A model generated the notes under the pieces. That model saw only the letters and a list, made by a program, of their open reading frames with translations, did no database searches and was not told the origin of the DNA. Positions 11,907 to 23,499 of a stretch of DNA of 64,000 nt are shown here, in pieces. The translations under genes were made by a program, and so were the position numbers. Position 1 is the first letter of the stretch, and each line of letters opens with the position of its first letter. The stretch is from Urophycis tenuis (taxonomy: Eukaryota; Chordata; Actinopteri; Gadiformes; Phycidae): contig JAXIVH010000017.1 in assembly GCA_036785325.1 (NCBI GenBank), positions 168,625 to 232,624 of the forward strand. Direction: 5' to 3'.

Positions 11907-12694
11907 GCGTGTCCTTCTCGTGTTTGAATGATGATTCTTATCTAACACTAGTAATCTTGAGCTGTTTCAATGTTGTAGGATTTTGGATGGTTAGAAATTG
12001 TTGCGGAATTTGTAAGCATGTTCATGTGTGATGTGATATCTCCTCCAATTGTTGACACTCCAACTAATATATACTATACTAATATATACTACACTTATCT
12101 TTTTTTATGATCTCTATTGAACCCTCTCTCAGTTGTTTTTAGACTAGGTTGTACAGCACTAAAACCTTTTCTTGTAGCTGCTCTAATAACATTTTGTGCT
12201 TTGATTGTTCTCAGCCTCGCTTGTAAATCAAATTGAATGAATCGTGTCCGCAAAATGACATAATGGCCATGTAAATAACAGATTTGCAGTGATGCTACGA
12301 AAGTGAGAGCGAAATATTATACAAAACAAACAACGCGTCTGTCTACATAATTCGATTGTGGGAACGGCTAAATGTTAAATTCAGCACAAAGCAGCAGAAC
12401 AGGACATGGATTTCATATTAAACCTATTTTATCCTTTTCAGTGTTCTCCCGACATTTTGAACTGTAGAACACACACACATCATCATTACGTTTGTACCTC
12501 GCATGGATCAGTTCCCTCAGAAAGCCATCACCTCATTTAACCTTCTGCACAGATGCACATATTGGATGCCTTCCAGGGCAACCATTCTCCTGAGAGTTCA
12601 GAACATGTACATGTTTGGGTTGTGTAAGTCTTTTTATGTATCACATAGCTGAGCTAATGCTGACGTGTAACGATGGCCGCCTTTTGTACCACAG

Positions 12695-12905
12695 GCCCAG
12701 ACAGGATAATCTAGTAATGGTAAATGTGTTTTGACTCCCAGCCGCAAGGTTCTGGGTTTGAACTCTTAAAGTCTGGGCTCCGCAGTCTACCCTGTGGCCA
12801 TCTTGGAGTGAGATGGATTAGTTCCCACCGACTCCTCAATGACACGTATCTGAATTCCCTGTAAGTCACTTAATAATAATGAAAAAGTGTTGAGCTAAAT
12901 GAAAT
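12695..12905 (+). mobile_element. Degenerate tRNA-type SINE
   Basis: The B-box-like GGTTCTGGGTTTGAACTC (near 12746) is followed about 110 bp later by a decayed tail, CCCTGTAAGTCACTT and GAGCTAAATGAAAT. Order and spacing fit the SINEs elsewhere in the window. Divergence suggests an old insertion. Confidence 0.5.
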
Positions 12906-13311
12906 AGTAAGTAGCATATCAGATGCAAGCATCATTCTTTATGATGTAGTTCACAGCGGTTTGATGAAGAGAAAATAACACGTCCCTGGGTAAGGAAGAA
13001 CGCTGCGTTTCACAGCGCGACACAAAGACACAAAGACACAAAGACACAAAGACTGTTGTGCGCGACGGGTTCTTGAAGTCAAAGACACGCGCAGACACAC
13101 ACTGTGATCGAGTTCTTCGGCCTTATTCTATCATCCCGCGTTCCATGCATTTCTCCTCTATTTCTTTGTGTTTGTTAGTTTCTGGTTCTGTCGGTTTTTC
13201 TCCGATCCGCCACCACCTGTGTGATGTGTTCCCTCTTGAGAGACCTTTTAGATTCACAGTCTGCACTCTTGCCATGTGGGGTCAAGTAGTGCTGTGCCTC
13301 AACACATTGAC

Positions 13312-13402
13312 CCCCCCCCCCCCCTCCCACCGCCCCCCTGGCATACACACACACACACACACACGCACACACGCACACACGCACACACGCACACACACAC
13401 AG
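13312..13402. repeat. Poly-C and (CA)n compound repeat
   Basis: A C homopolymer near 13312-13325 is followed by ACAC with regular CGCACA interruptions at 13344-13402. Confidence 0.93.
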
Positions 13403-13661
13403 CTCACACTGTCGCAGGCATGGCGTACTCAAGCACTTCAGTGACATGTTTGTCCATTCATTCTGCTCTGCTTCTAACTGTCATAATAATGATAATATTA
13501 AGAACGGCGAGGACTGTGAGCAGTCACGAGTAGCACTCACAGCCCACGCGCCCACTGTGGCGGCCGGGCTTTTCAAGCGTCACGGGGGCACGTCATCACT
13601 CCCGAGATGTATAACTATGCCTCCGACAGGGGCAGGAGTCTTTGTTCTCTAGTGCTGGGTC

Positions 13662-13718
13662 TTTTTATTTACCCTCAGAAAAAACACAGACAGACACACA
13701 CACACACACACGCAGACA

Positions 13719-13758
<40 letters not shown>

Positions 13759-14360
13759 CACCCAGACACGCATGCCCAAGCGCTGACACACACACACACA
13801 CACACACACTTACACACAAACAGACAGACACATACATGCACACAAACACGGACACACACACACACTTACACATACACAGACAGACACATACTGTACATGC
13901 ACACAAACACAGACAGACAGACACGAACAAAGACAGACGCACAGACACACAAAGACACCCACACATACAGACTCTTGTTTAGTAGTAGATACTTGTGTGT
14001 GATTTTTATTTATTTTTATTTTTTTATTTACCCTCAGAAAAAACACAGACAGACACACACACACACACACGCAGACAGACACACACACACACACACACAC
14101 ACAGAAACACCCAGACACGCATGCCCAAGCGCTGACACACACACACACACACACACACACTTACACACAAACAGACAGACACATACACGCACACAAACAC
14201 GGACACACACACACACTTACACATACACAGACAGACACATACTGTACATGCACACAAACACAGACAGACAGACACGAACAAAGACAGACGCACAGACACA
14301 CAAAGACACCCACACATACAGACACTTGTTTAGTAGTAGATACTTGTGTGTGATTTTTGA
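13662..14360. repeat. Tandem duplication of about 359 bp within CA-rich DNA
   Basis: The segment TTTTTATTTACCCTCAGAA (from 13662) recurs from 14021. Both copies run through the same CACACA/GACAGACA mosaic, share unique words such as CCAGACACGCATGCCCAAGC, and end with TAGTAGTAGATACTTGTGTG. The copies are nearly identical apart from CA-tract lengths and a few substitutions. The 271-codon open frame across them is repeat translation, not a gene. Confidence 0.95.
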
Positions 14361-15195
14361 GCCAATAGCAATTACTTTCATTGACACTGACCTCATGGAA
14401 CGACTCTTTGACACCACACTTATGCGAATTGACACCAAACTTTTTGGATACCGGTGATATGAATATATAATCCACATTTTTTAAACTTTTTACAAGGTAA
14501 AGTTATGGGTGCTTGCAATCTGGGGTAATAATAGCTACACCCTAGAATAACAATTAGGGTATCCACAGATACTCTGTGAATACTAATATAAATTTTTGTT
14601 GCTAAGCTCTTTTAGAGGCACTTTAAGACACCTTAAATGGCTGGAAAACATGATTAGTAAAGAAAGAGGGATAAAGACGTGGTGTGGCGTAGACATTTAC
14701 TGATGACTAATTATTCTTTATAATTTAAATTGTTAGTTTGTTTGTATTGAATTGGAGAGACTCCCACATCCAAATTGTTTTGCTGGTGTGTCAGAGTGGG
14801 ACAGTGATAATAATCATAATCATAATAAAATACTCACACAGCTTACAATGCAAAACCTTTATTAGTTGTTGCTTTTCAGTCCAAGTCCATTGTCAGACTT
14901 TGTCAGACTTTAAGACCTTCTCCCTGCTGACAACTGTCATGAAAAAAAATGATGTAAGGGTATTGGTACAATATCGATGAAGGATATGCAGATCAAGTCT
15001 CCAAAATTCAAGGGGACAAGAAAAATCCACAATATTATTATTATTATTCTTTTTTTTTAAATCTACCAAATTAATTCTGTGCTTCCCTTTTTAATGTCGC
15101 AACGTGTAACATTTAAACTTTCATCTAGTTTAAAATAACATGGACATCTCTAGTCAATGCTGATGAGGCAATTCCATGTTATCAATAAAATCCCA

Positions 15196-15198
<3 letters not shown>
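14361..15198. other. Unannotated AT-rich spacer
   Basis: It contains only short ATT/ATC simple runs near 14808-14828 and 15035-15050. Confidence 0.4.

Positions 15199-15248
<50 letters not shown>
15199..15248. repeat. (AT)n microsatellite
   Basis: Two TA runs separated by AAA, directly before a transposon end. Confidence 0.95.
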
Positions 15249-15260
15249 GTAGGGGTCGCG

Positions 15261-16290
15261 TTGACTGAATATTTCATGAATCATTGACCGTTTGTTTAAA
15301 ACGGTGACGGAAAAATCTGAGGGCTATCCATCATTTTGACAGATTGCAATTCACAACTCTGACCACTTGGTGGCAATGAGCATATTAATTCGCTCTTGTA
15401 GAAGAAGAAAAGTAGCAAAGACGAAAAGAAGAAAAAACGGCAGTTGAGTGTCAGAAGTTCCTTTCAAAAGCCCAATAACGATGATAACGTTGATAAAAGA
15501 GGTGAAAAAGAGGGGCAGATGAAGATGAAGGACAAACTCAGCCCTTGGCCTCGGCGGAGCGAACAAGCGGCAGCAATTCAGGTCAGTCAGGCCATCCTTA
15601 AAAATACTTCTGTTTACAGTCACAACCATAAAAATAAAATAAATGGGTCGGTAGGTAGGTCTATTTTTTTTTTCTCCAAAATTCTAAGTAAAAAAAAGAA
15701 GCACAATTTTAATCATGGTGAATACGTCGGTATGAATTTAAACAAATTAGCATATTGTGACGCCACTGACTGGGTCTCCAACCCGTAAAGGTTTAGTGGT
15801 CTCCTTGACGTCGACATGGTCACTGTCGAGGGGAGAAGGGATGGGTGATGATCTGGGCACAGTTCTTCAGAACTTTGTGTCACGTTATAGCGGTGTCGAG
15901 ATATTTCAATGATTTTTTGATTTTTTAAATGTATTGCTACGGTACCTGAACCTGTTTAACTGAATGGTGACCGCAAACATTTTCTTTACTTCGGCTGCAG
16001 CCACAATAACCGAAAAGCGCGAACCATTGATAAAATGAAGCGAATATAAAAGAATGAACGTAGCCTACGTGTGTATGTAGGCAATTTATATTAGCGATAC
16101 TTTCTAAAATATAATTAAAAGGGTTTTATTGTATTTGTATTAGTTGTTTGAAGAGTAAAAAAAACGATTGGTCTTTCTTAACCCAAGTTTACAACCGGCA
16201 AGTCGGACTAAAAGGGGAAAAAAATAAATATCGGTCGGTCCTAAATTGACAGGGTCGGTCGGGTTACAGCAAACCGAAATATTCAGTCAG
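15261..16290. mobile_element. Non-autonomous inverted-repeat element, about 1 kb
   Basis: The left end TTGACTGAATATTTC and the right end GAAATATTCAGTCAG (16276-16290) are inverted with one mismatch. The right part (about 15682-16281) is homologous, in the same orientation, to 44530-45052. Shared words include TGGTGAATACGTCG, GAAGCGAATATAAAAG and GTAGCCTACGTGTGTATG. Two copies and matching ends argue for a dispersed DNA transposon. No transposase is seen and no clear target duplication was identified. Confidence 0.65.
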
Positions 16291-16499
16291 TTGTTTTTGT
16301 TACTGCGGGGAAAAAGTTACATAATTTTCTTCTGCTTGATGTGTGTATCCACGGTGTGGATTATTTGTTCAGCTTGTTTGGACTGAATATTAATTAAAAA
16401 TTAATTAAAATGAAATGTATTGAATATGTCATTATTATCATTTAAACAATTAAAGTGACCGATTTTTATGACCCTGTAAATGAAAAAGTCCAGCTCAAC

Positions 16500-16501
<2 letters not shown>

Positions 16502-16541
<40 letters not shown>
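16502..16541. repeat. (AT)n microsatellite
   Basis: An uninterrupted TA run of 40 bases. Confidence 0.96.
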
Positions 16542-17085
16542 TACAAATGAAAGATACCTCTCTGGCTTTAGTAGAAGTCCTTCTACAAAATATATTTTTG
16601 TGTCTACTAATTATAATGTCAATGGGGCCAACACTCTTCCAAAGGATTAGAAAAATTGGTCCAATACTTGGCCATTGGCCTAACACGGTTCGGCAGATGG
16701 TTTCCACTTGCACAACCTCAACGCAGTTGTTTTTCAATCTCAGACTGTGGAGTGAAAGCAATTAAGCCGATTTGAGACTTTGTGAGAGCTAATATAGCTA
16801 AAGTCTTCATAGCGCTGGATTACCTTGAGTAGCATAGTGTTGCGATGGCCACTTCTCACTCTTTGTGTGTTAAATAGCCTCCCGCGGGTCTTCACGCACG
16901 CCATGTTTGCGTGAAGTACCTCGTTCGGCGACGTCTGATGATCTTCAAACTAGAGGTCGACCGATTAATCGGTTTGGCCGATTAATCGGCGCCGATAGGA
17001 CGTTTTATTAACTATCGGCGTTAACGGAAATTGGCCCGATAGTGGCCGATGGCAGTTTTTTTCCCCACAGCGCAATTAACTGCTC

Positions 17086-17838
17086 TAGGGCTGGGCGATT
17101 AATTGAATTTCGATTTCGATTACGATTTTGGCTTCCCTCGATCATTAAAACAAGATAATCGTAATAAAACGATCATTCTGCCACCCGCCGTGTTTTGTGT
17201 GGTAAATGGAGCGAACCCTTCTTTCTCCACCTGCGCACTCCGCTGCGCCCCGCCCCCGCCTGAAAACTTGCAAGATATGTCACGCGACCGTACGGTCTGC
17301 ACCTCAAGCGAATACGACCAATCTATTTAACCACTTAAAGTCCGCACACAGAGTAATACATGACCAAGCAATGAAGGAAAAAATGAAACGCTCCTCCACT
17401 CCTGCCACCGCAACACAATCCTCAATTAAGGAGACGCTATACAATGCCACCCCATATCCACCCAGCTCCCGCAGGCATAAAGAAATAACGGATGCAATCA
17501 CATACATGATGGCCAAAGACATGTGCCTATCAGCACCGTTAGCGACCCGGCGTTCAATAAACTGATAAACACATTGGACAAGGGGTATGTGTTACCACCA
17601 CGTCACCATTTCAGTAGAATTGCACTGCCTGCTCTTTATGATGAATGTCGCGGAAAAGTTGCAAGAGAAGTGTCAACAGCATTATATTTTGCCACCACAA
17701 CTATGTTTGAGTCACCATCAAAAACATTTTTAGATTTTTTTTTTTTTAAATCAATGAATAATCGTCTTTAATAATCGCAATTACAATATCAATCAAAATA
17801 ATCGTGATTATCATTTTTGACATAATCGAGCAGCCCTA
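17086..17838 (+). mobile_element. hAT element (inner), internally deleted
   Basis: The ends TAGGGCTG(GGCGATTAAT) and (ATAATCGAG)CAGCCCTA are inverted repeats, flanked by AACTGCTC at 17078-17085 and 17839-17846. The 8-bp duplication supports hAT. The 753-bp body keeps only the start of a transposase gene, so most of the catalytic region is deleted. It inserted into the outer element and is therefore the younger of the two. Confidence 0.9.
17206..17750 (+). pseudogene. hAT transposase N-terminal remnant with BED zinc finger
   Basis: From the ATG at 17206 the frame encodes a BED-type finger: CKIC near residue 22, then NHLKSAH, giving C-x2-C...H-x4-H. BED fingers bind the ends of hAT transposons. 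After residue 110 the frame is lost near 17522 and the homology continues one frame over as PISTVSDPAFNKLINTLDKG, then ECRGKVAREVSTALYFATTT, which is the conserved start of the hAT RNase-H-like region. The sequence then breaks into a T homopolymer and the 3' element end. Catalytic and dimerisation regions are missing, so it is non-functional. Confidence 0.82.
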
Positions 17839-18033
17839 AACTGCTCCTTCCCTGGCCTGCGCTGCTGTCTGTCTCTCTGATCACTGAGGGGAGGGGCTGC
17901 TCTGCACACAGCGCACATGGGGGGGGGGGGGGGGTATCGGCCGATTAATCGGCTATCGGCTTTTTACTGCTCCAAACTATCGTTATTATATCGGCCTTTA
18001 AAAATTCACTATCGGTCGACCTCTACTTCAAAC

Positions 18034-19116
18034 TGTGAAGACGACGTTTTTGCACAACGGAACGACGGCGTGAACCTCCTCCAACCTGTGTATCACGCAT
18101 GAACCCTGAAACGGAGTGGGAAAGCTCTACTATAGAGAGAGGTGCGCAACGGCGCCGGAGACGTGGAGACAACAACGTGCCTTTTTTTTTTAGGTTAATT
18201 TGGTCTTCACTGCCTTAGGAATCACAAGGGGCACGGAACCAAGCCTGTGGCAATCCGCGATGAAATAATCAAAACCCTCGGAGGCCGATGAATATCTGGT
18301 GCGGTCTCGATCGCCGTGCGGCCTTCTTCCCGAGTTGGCGTTCCCCCCCTGGGGGGCGCGGTGTTCATTACCGGTAACAGTAGGCTGGACTCCGAGCCGC
18401 TGAGTTCAATGATTACGCTAACGATGACGAACGCCACTTCCACGGGTCGTCAAAGACGACAGGCACGGGAGTGGCGTCGGCCCCTTCGCCACCTCCCTGC
18501 CCTCCCGTTCCGGAAAAAAAAAAAAAAGGTGTTATCCTTAAATCCCCCCCGAAAGACCCCCGACGGCGAAACGGAGCACTGTCACGTTTTCTTCCCCACG
18601 CCTTCGTTCGTTTTTTTTTTTTTTTGCCGAACTTGTTTGATTGAAACGGCTGGCACTCAGCCAAGAGCTGTTAATAATTTCTGCGGTCGGCTGCGTCGTC
18701 TTTACTCTGGGGCCGCGATAAGCCAATCAGGGGAGCACTAAACTCTGACAATACAGATGAGGCTCGGTGGACGGAGGCCGTGGCGGCGGCGTTGGGGGAG
18801 GGGGAGGGGGGGGGCGAGAGGGACGGGAGTGGGACCACTGCGAATGTAAACACCGCCATTAGGACCAGACAGCCACCCGTACATATCTCTCTCCCTTTTA
18901 TTTCTTTTTTTTCTTTTCTTTTCCTTCCGAGGAATTTCCGAACTGCCGCTACTGCTGCCTGCCGGTGGCAGTCACGTGGGATGAAATCCAATTTACCTGA
19001 GTGCAAGTCGATGATTTTAAAGTAAAGGCATCTCTAATCAATAGAGAGATTAGCCACAGAGTAACCCCCTGACGATGGCCGTGTCCCTCTCTCTCTCTCT
19101 CTCTGTCAATGTCTCC

Positions 19117-19162
<46 letters not shown>

Positions 19163-20122
19163 TGTAACCATCTACCGCCCCGCTCTCTGTTCCTCACTGT
19201 CACTCACCCGCTCTTTATGTCACCGTGTCTCGCTGTCTCTCGCCCCCTCTATGACACTGCCTCTCTTTCTCTCCCTGTCTCTCTCTATCACTCTCACCCT
19301 CTCTCTTTCTGTCTCTCAGCCTTTCTGTCTCCCCTCCCTCTCCTTTTCTGTGTCTCTTTTCTGTCTCAAATGTTGTCAAACGTTTTTTTTTTTTGTTCTC
19401 TCCTGCTCCGTTGGTCTGTTCTAGATGCTAATACACCTCGAGTGTTTTCCTTGTCGCGGTGCGATCCACGAGCATGTGGTAAAGTGCCCTTGAGTGCGTT
19501 TACCTGCATGACAGATCACCAACGGGATGATACTGGTGAACATAACAGCAGGGCTCCCGTGGAAAGTGAAATATATGCGCTCCACGGGGTACAGCCCCCA
19601 CCACCCCCTCCCCCCCTCTCCCCAATTTCGCACATAAAAAAACCCCAAACTGAAAAACCAAGCACCGTGTACAAAAGAACGACGCCGTGGTTTATGAGTG
19701 AAAGCGGCGGGCTGGCGCCGGCGCTGAGGCACATCGAAGCTCTGTTGGGGGGCGGGGAGCCGGGGAGGGGAGGAGGGCCGGTGGGGGTGTTGGACAGCGC
19801 CATCAGACACCCCGCAGCAACGGCGGGCGGGGCTGCACGTTCCCGTCAGCCATCACCGGGACGGCGAGTCCCAGCCGGACGCCGCGGAAGGAGCAGCCGA
19901 CAGGATGCTCGTTAGACGTGATTCGTGGCGCCCGGGCCGCAAGGCCGCCGGAGCCGGCCTGTGGCAAAGTGGTCTCCAGATGGGTTTTTTTTTTGGGGGG
20001 GGGGGGCAAAGGCAACATCCCCATATGAACGGATACACATGCTGTCGTTGCTATTCTACCGTGCGACCCCCTCACCCGCGTCGTTAAAAGAACCGATGGA
20101 GAATATAACCCCCCCCCCCCTT
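18034..20122. other. GC/CpG-richer spacer with CT and homopolymer runs
   Basis: The stretch 18240-19000 is visibly CpG-rich and contains A, T and G homopolymers. A (CT)n region runs from about 19087 to 19163 and degenerates to 19350. No promoter-plus-exon arrangement could be supported. The overlapping open frames on both strands are compositional. Confidence 0.45.
19087..19163. repeat. (CT)n microsatellite, interrupted
   Basis: Two long TCTC runs separated by a short unique word, continuing as degenerate CTGTCTCT downstream. Confidence 0.93.
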
Positions 20123-20702
20123 GATTAATACTTTTTTTTTTTGCAGACTGATTTAGCTTTCTCTTGAATGGCGACACCAGTGGCTCGAGCACCTCAAACA
20201 CAATGGAAACGCAAATCGAATGCAGCCAAAGCTAAAGGTAACGTGAATGTGAACACAAAATGTGAACACGAACCTAATGCCACTGGGATGTACACCGGGA
20301 CTTCATATCAAAACTTTATGGATGCCATTTGCATGCGAGAATGGGTAATTATGTCATGGAGCGTTAATTCTGACATGCACTGTGGGGGCCGTGCCGTGGC
20401 ATTCATCAGTTGAGTGTGAGCCCTAATGTGGTTGCATGTGTGCGTTGTGGGTGCATGTGTGTGTGTGTGTGTGTGTCTCTGCACTTGTGTGCGTGTGCTT
20501 TTCTGGTCTGTTCGCATGGGTGGCAAATCAACAGCATGGTTTGTTTTGGTGTCAGAGTTCCTGTCCATGGTGGGTCCCCACTAGTCAGGGAGGTGGTGAT
20601 CCAGTTGTGCCACAGCATAACACTTGTCAGAGGGGTCTCAGCCAGACACCACAACACTTCCTTTTGTGTACTCATGATGCTTTTTCAGAATTACCTTGAG
20701 AA
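20123..20702 (+). repeat. Duplicated non-coding module, copy A
   Basis: Its latter part (about 20290-20702) aligns with 23520-23987 at an offset of about 3.2 kb. Shared landmarks are TAATTAT (20346), GCGTTAATTCT (20361), a TG tract, GGCAAATCAACAGCA (20522) and GAATTACCTTGAG (about 20689). Its beginning (TTTGCAGACTGATTTAGC, then AATGGCGACACCA) recurs at 20832-20905. It contains a perfect octamer ATTTGCAT at 20327-20334. It could be a duplicated regulatory element or a low-copy dispersed repeat. Confidence 0.7.
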
Positions 20703-20831
20703 AATCTCGTAGAGTAAACAAAACAATCCCGAAGCACATTTTGAGCAAAGGCCACACCAACATTTTAATGGACTGATTATGCTACTGCGCCACTTTGACA
20801 AGCAACATTAGAATAACAGATGAAAAAAAAA

Positions 20832-20905
20832 ACACCTTAATGAATACATTTTTGCAGACCAATTTAATTTTCTCTTTAATGGCGACACTATCAGCAGGTC
20901 GGGAA
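20832..20905 (+). repeat. Partial copy of the start of the duplicated module
   Basis: TTTTTGCAGACCAATTTAAT, then TTCTCTTTAATGGCGACACT, parallels 20140-20182. It may be the 5' end of the copy that continues at 23.5 kb. Confidence 0.6.
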
Positions 20906-21647
20906 GACCAATAACATTCAAAACATTTTTTGCCTACTCACTATCTGCCAACGTTTATACATTCCCTTTCCCTGCTCTAACCTGGCCCTAACACATCTAA
21001 CATTATATAATCTTGTCTAATACTGGTAGCTAAACGTAATCGAATGGTGGAATGTAACCAGACAAATTGTAAGCTTACCTTCGCATTCATGCATAGGCAT
21101 GAAAAAAAAGTTTTAAAAAAATATATTTGTTCCTCTTCTTCTAAAATAATCTGTATAAATATTAATAAAATGAATACCAGAACAAATTATAATCTCAATT
21201 TTAACATTTCAATCCTTTTCAGTTTGACTTTCTCAAAATGGAGACTTGTTTTCATTGTGTCCTCAGGAATAGGCCAAATGTGTTTTTTTTTTTTTTTACT
21301 CATGCTGTTTTTGCTCTTCGTAGAAAAGTGCTGTCAATGTATGCAAATCTATGCAAATTGTCAAAATATAGAGGTGGGTAAATTGCACATTCTAACTAAC
21401 GCTTTCATCGATAATTTATGGAATACAAAAATAACGGTTTCATTGTTTAAAAATAAAAGAAATATAACTGATTTAAGCAAATGAGATCATGACCGAGCAA
21501 AGTGGAGCAAATCTATATCATGAATCAAACTCTATTTTTTTTCATCAGTTTGGAGTGTGTGCATTTCATTAATCCTGAAAGAGTCCAACTAAAACACTGG
21601 ATTCACTGGAATATGTGAATGATGAAAAAGGGCGATGAACATGAATA

Positions 21648-22890
21648 TACACTGCCTACGGCCACGGCCAAAAGAAAAGTCGCCACCTGGATTTAACTAA
21701 GCAAATAGCTAAGAGACTCCTATTGGATAATTACTGCAAGAGTGATTATCTTTCAGCTGGCAACAAGCTATTTAACCCCAACTGATGCAAAGAGTAGCTT
21801 CTGATTTCTTAAACAACCATGTCGAAAGACACATCCCATGGTGGTGGAAAAGTGTTGTAGAAGGGTCAAATCGTTGGCATGCGTCAAGCAGAGAAAACAT
21901 CTAAAGAGATTGCAGAAACTACACAAATTGGGTGAAAAACTGTCCAACGCATTATTAAAAACTGGAAGGACAGTGGGGAACCATCACCTTCGAGGAAGAA
22001 ATTTGGTCGGTAAAAAATGCTGATTGATCGTGATCAGCGATCACTTACGTTTGGTGAATCGTAGAAAAACAACAGAACTCGGCTATGTTTAATAGTGACG
22101 GTAAGAACATTTCCACATGCACAATGCGAAGGGAACTCAAGGGATTGGGACAGAACAGCTGTGTAGCCTTAAGAAAACCACCAATCAGTGAGGCTAATCT
22201 GAAAAAAAGGCTTACATTTGCTAGGGAGCATAAAGATTGGACTATGGAGCAATGGAAGAAGGTCATGGGGTCTGATGAGTCCAGATATACCCTGTTCCAG
22301 AGTGATGGGCGCATCAGGGTAAGTTGACAGGCAGACGAAGTGATGCACCCATCATGTCTGATGCCTACTGGACAAGCCTGTGGGGGCAGTGCTATGATCT
22401 GGGGTTGCTGCAGTTGGTCAGGTCTAGGTTCAGCAACATTATGTGCCCAAAGAATGAGGTCAACACCTGAATATACCGAATGACCAGGTTATTCCATCAA
22501 TGGATTTTTTCTTCCCTGATGGCACAGGCATATTCCAAGATGACAACGCCAGGATTCATTGGGCTCAAATTATGTAAGAGTGGTTCCTGGAGCATGAGAG
22601 ATCATTTTCACACATGGATTGGCCACCACAGAATCCAGACCTTAACCCCATTAAGAGTCTTTGGGATGTCCTCAAGAAGGCTTTGCGCAGTGGTCCGACT
22701 CTCCCATCATCAATACACGATCTTTGTGAAAAATTAATGCAACACTGAATGGAAATAAATCTTGTGACATTGCAGAAGCTTATCGAAACAATGCCACAGC
22801 GAATGCGTGCCGTAATAAAAGCTAAAGGCAAGTCCAACGAAATATCAGAGACTGTGACCTTTTTTTTTTGGGTGGTAACTTTTTGGCCCA
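21648..22890 (+). mobile_element. Tc1-like DNA transposon (DD36E-type), decayed
   Basis: The left end TACACTGCCTACGGCCACGG follows a TA dinucleotide, the target of Tc1/mariner elements. The right end decays within TTTTTTTTTGGGTGGTAACT near 22870-22890. The length of about 1.24 kb is close to that of intact Tc1-like elements. The interior is one transposase gene broken by stops and indels, in the same orientation. It lies between the two copies of the duplicated module. Confidence 0.92.
21819..22850 (+). pseudogene. Tc1-like transposase pseudogene
   Basis: Beginning at ATG 21819 (MSKDTS), the helix-turn-helix region is readable with stops (KNWKDSGEPSPSRKK, MLIDRDQRSLT). The catalytic domain follows: the first Asp lies in SDESRYTLFQSDGR (about 22270) and the second in FQDDNARIHW (Asp codon 22542-22544). 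The third acidic position, in PIKSLWDVLKK, reads AAG (Lys, 22653-22655) where Glu is expected. I count 36 residues between the second and third positions, which fits the DD36E group. There is also a TAA at about 22575 and several frameshifts, so it cannot be active. Confidence 0.9.
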
Positions 22891-23499
22891 AACACAAACA
22901 CTTTCCTGAAATTAACTCCTGCTCCCTCCTCGTCCCTTGGTTTATTACTTACCAACAGTTTGTTATTCACAAAGGGATTACATCTTTTATCAGAATAACC
23001 TTCTAAATGTACTCGTGATAATAATTATATGAGAACAATAATAACTAAAAAGCTTACACGCACATCGCCAAGGTACCAAAATCTTGCAGTCTTTTTAACT
23101 GCGAGATTGACCCTGCACATCACTTTGGCCCCGTCTACCTGAAACAGCAGAGGAGGCATTCACACTTATTGTTGTTAGGAATGTGAAAGCTTCCACTAAA
23201 TGACTATAGCACTCCGCCATCCCCATCAACCCTTCAAGCTACACCACCTTAAAGATGTAGGCCGTGATTAGGAAAAATATAATTAGCTCTATATCCCACG
23301 GTTAAAGGTTCAAGAAAGGCACTGCGTTCTCTATCAAATATGTATTGAAATGTAGCACGTGCATGCATTACGTGCGACAACAAATCAATATTAAAGCCGA
23401 TCATGAATCGCATTCATAACTAGCAATATTTCACTAACTTATGTTGGGGTTTATGCATAGAATCCCCCAGCATCACACTCTGGCACCATGCAGCATGTG
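22891..23499. other. Unannotated AT-rich spacer
   Basis: Nothing is recognised between the Tc1 remnant and the second module copy. Confidence 0.4.

Larger units (their letters stand above)
16951..18025. mobile_element. hAT-like element (outer), interrupted by a second hAT
   Basis: The ends are TAGAGGTCGACCGATTAATC and ATCGGTCGACCTCTA, inverted repeats. CTTCAAAC flanks both sides (16943-16950 and 18026-18033), an 8-bp duplication typical of hAT. Subterminal GGCCGATTAATCGG motifs repeat on both sides. Removing the inner insert (17086-17838 plus one 8-bp duplication) leaves an element of about 0.3 kb with no coding capacity. A G homopolymer lies at about 17920-17934. Confidence 0.88.

Noticed and set aside
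13642..14457. 271-codon open frame
   Set aside because: It is the translation of CA/GACA repeats duplicated in tandem (Thr-His-Thr-His pattern), with similar open frames on the other strand.
18240..19000. CpG island with promoter
   Set aside because: CpG content is raised, but no core promoter motif, first exon or conserved coding sequence accompanies it.
20168..20413. 81-codon frame beginning MATPVARAPQTQWKRK
   Set aside because: It lies in the duplicated module, and the parallel copy does not keep the frame open, so coding is unlikely.
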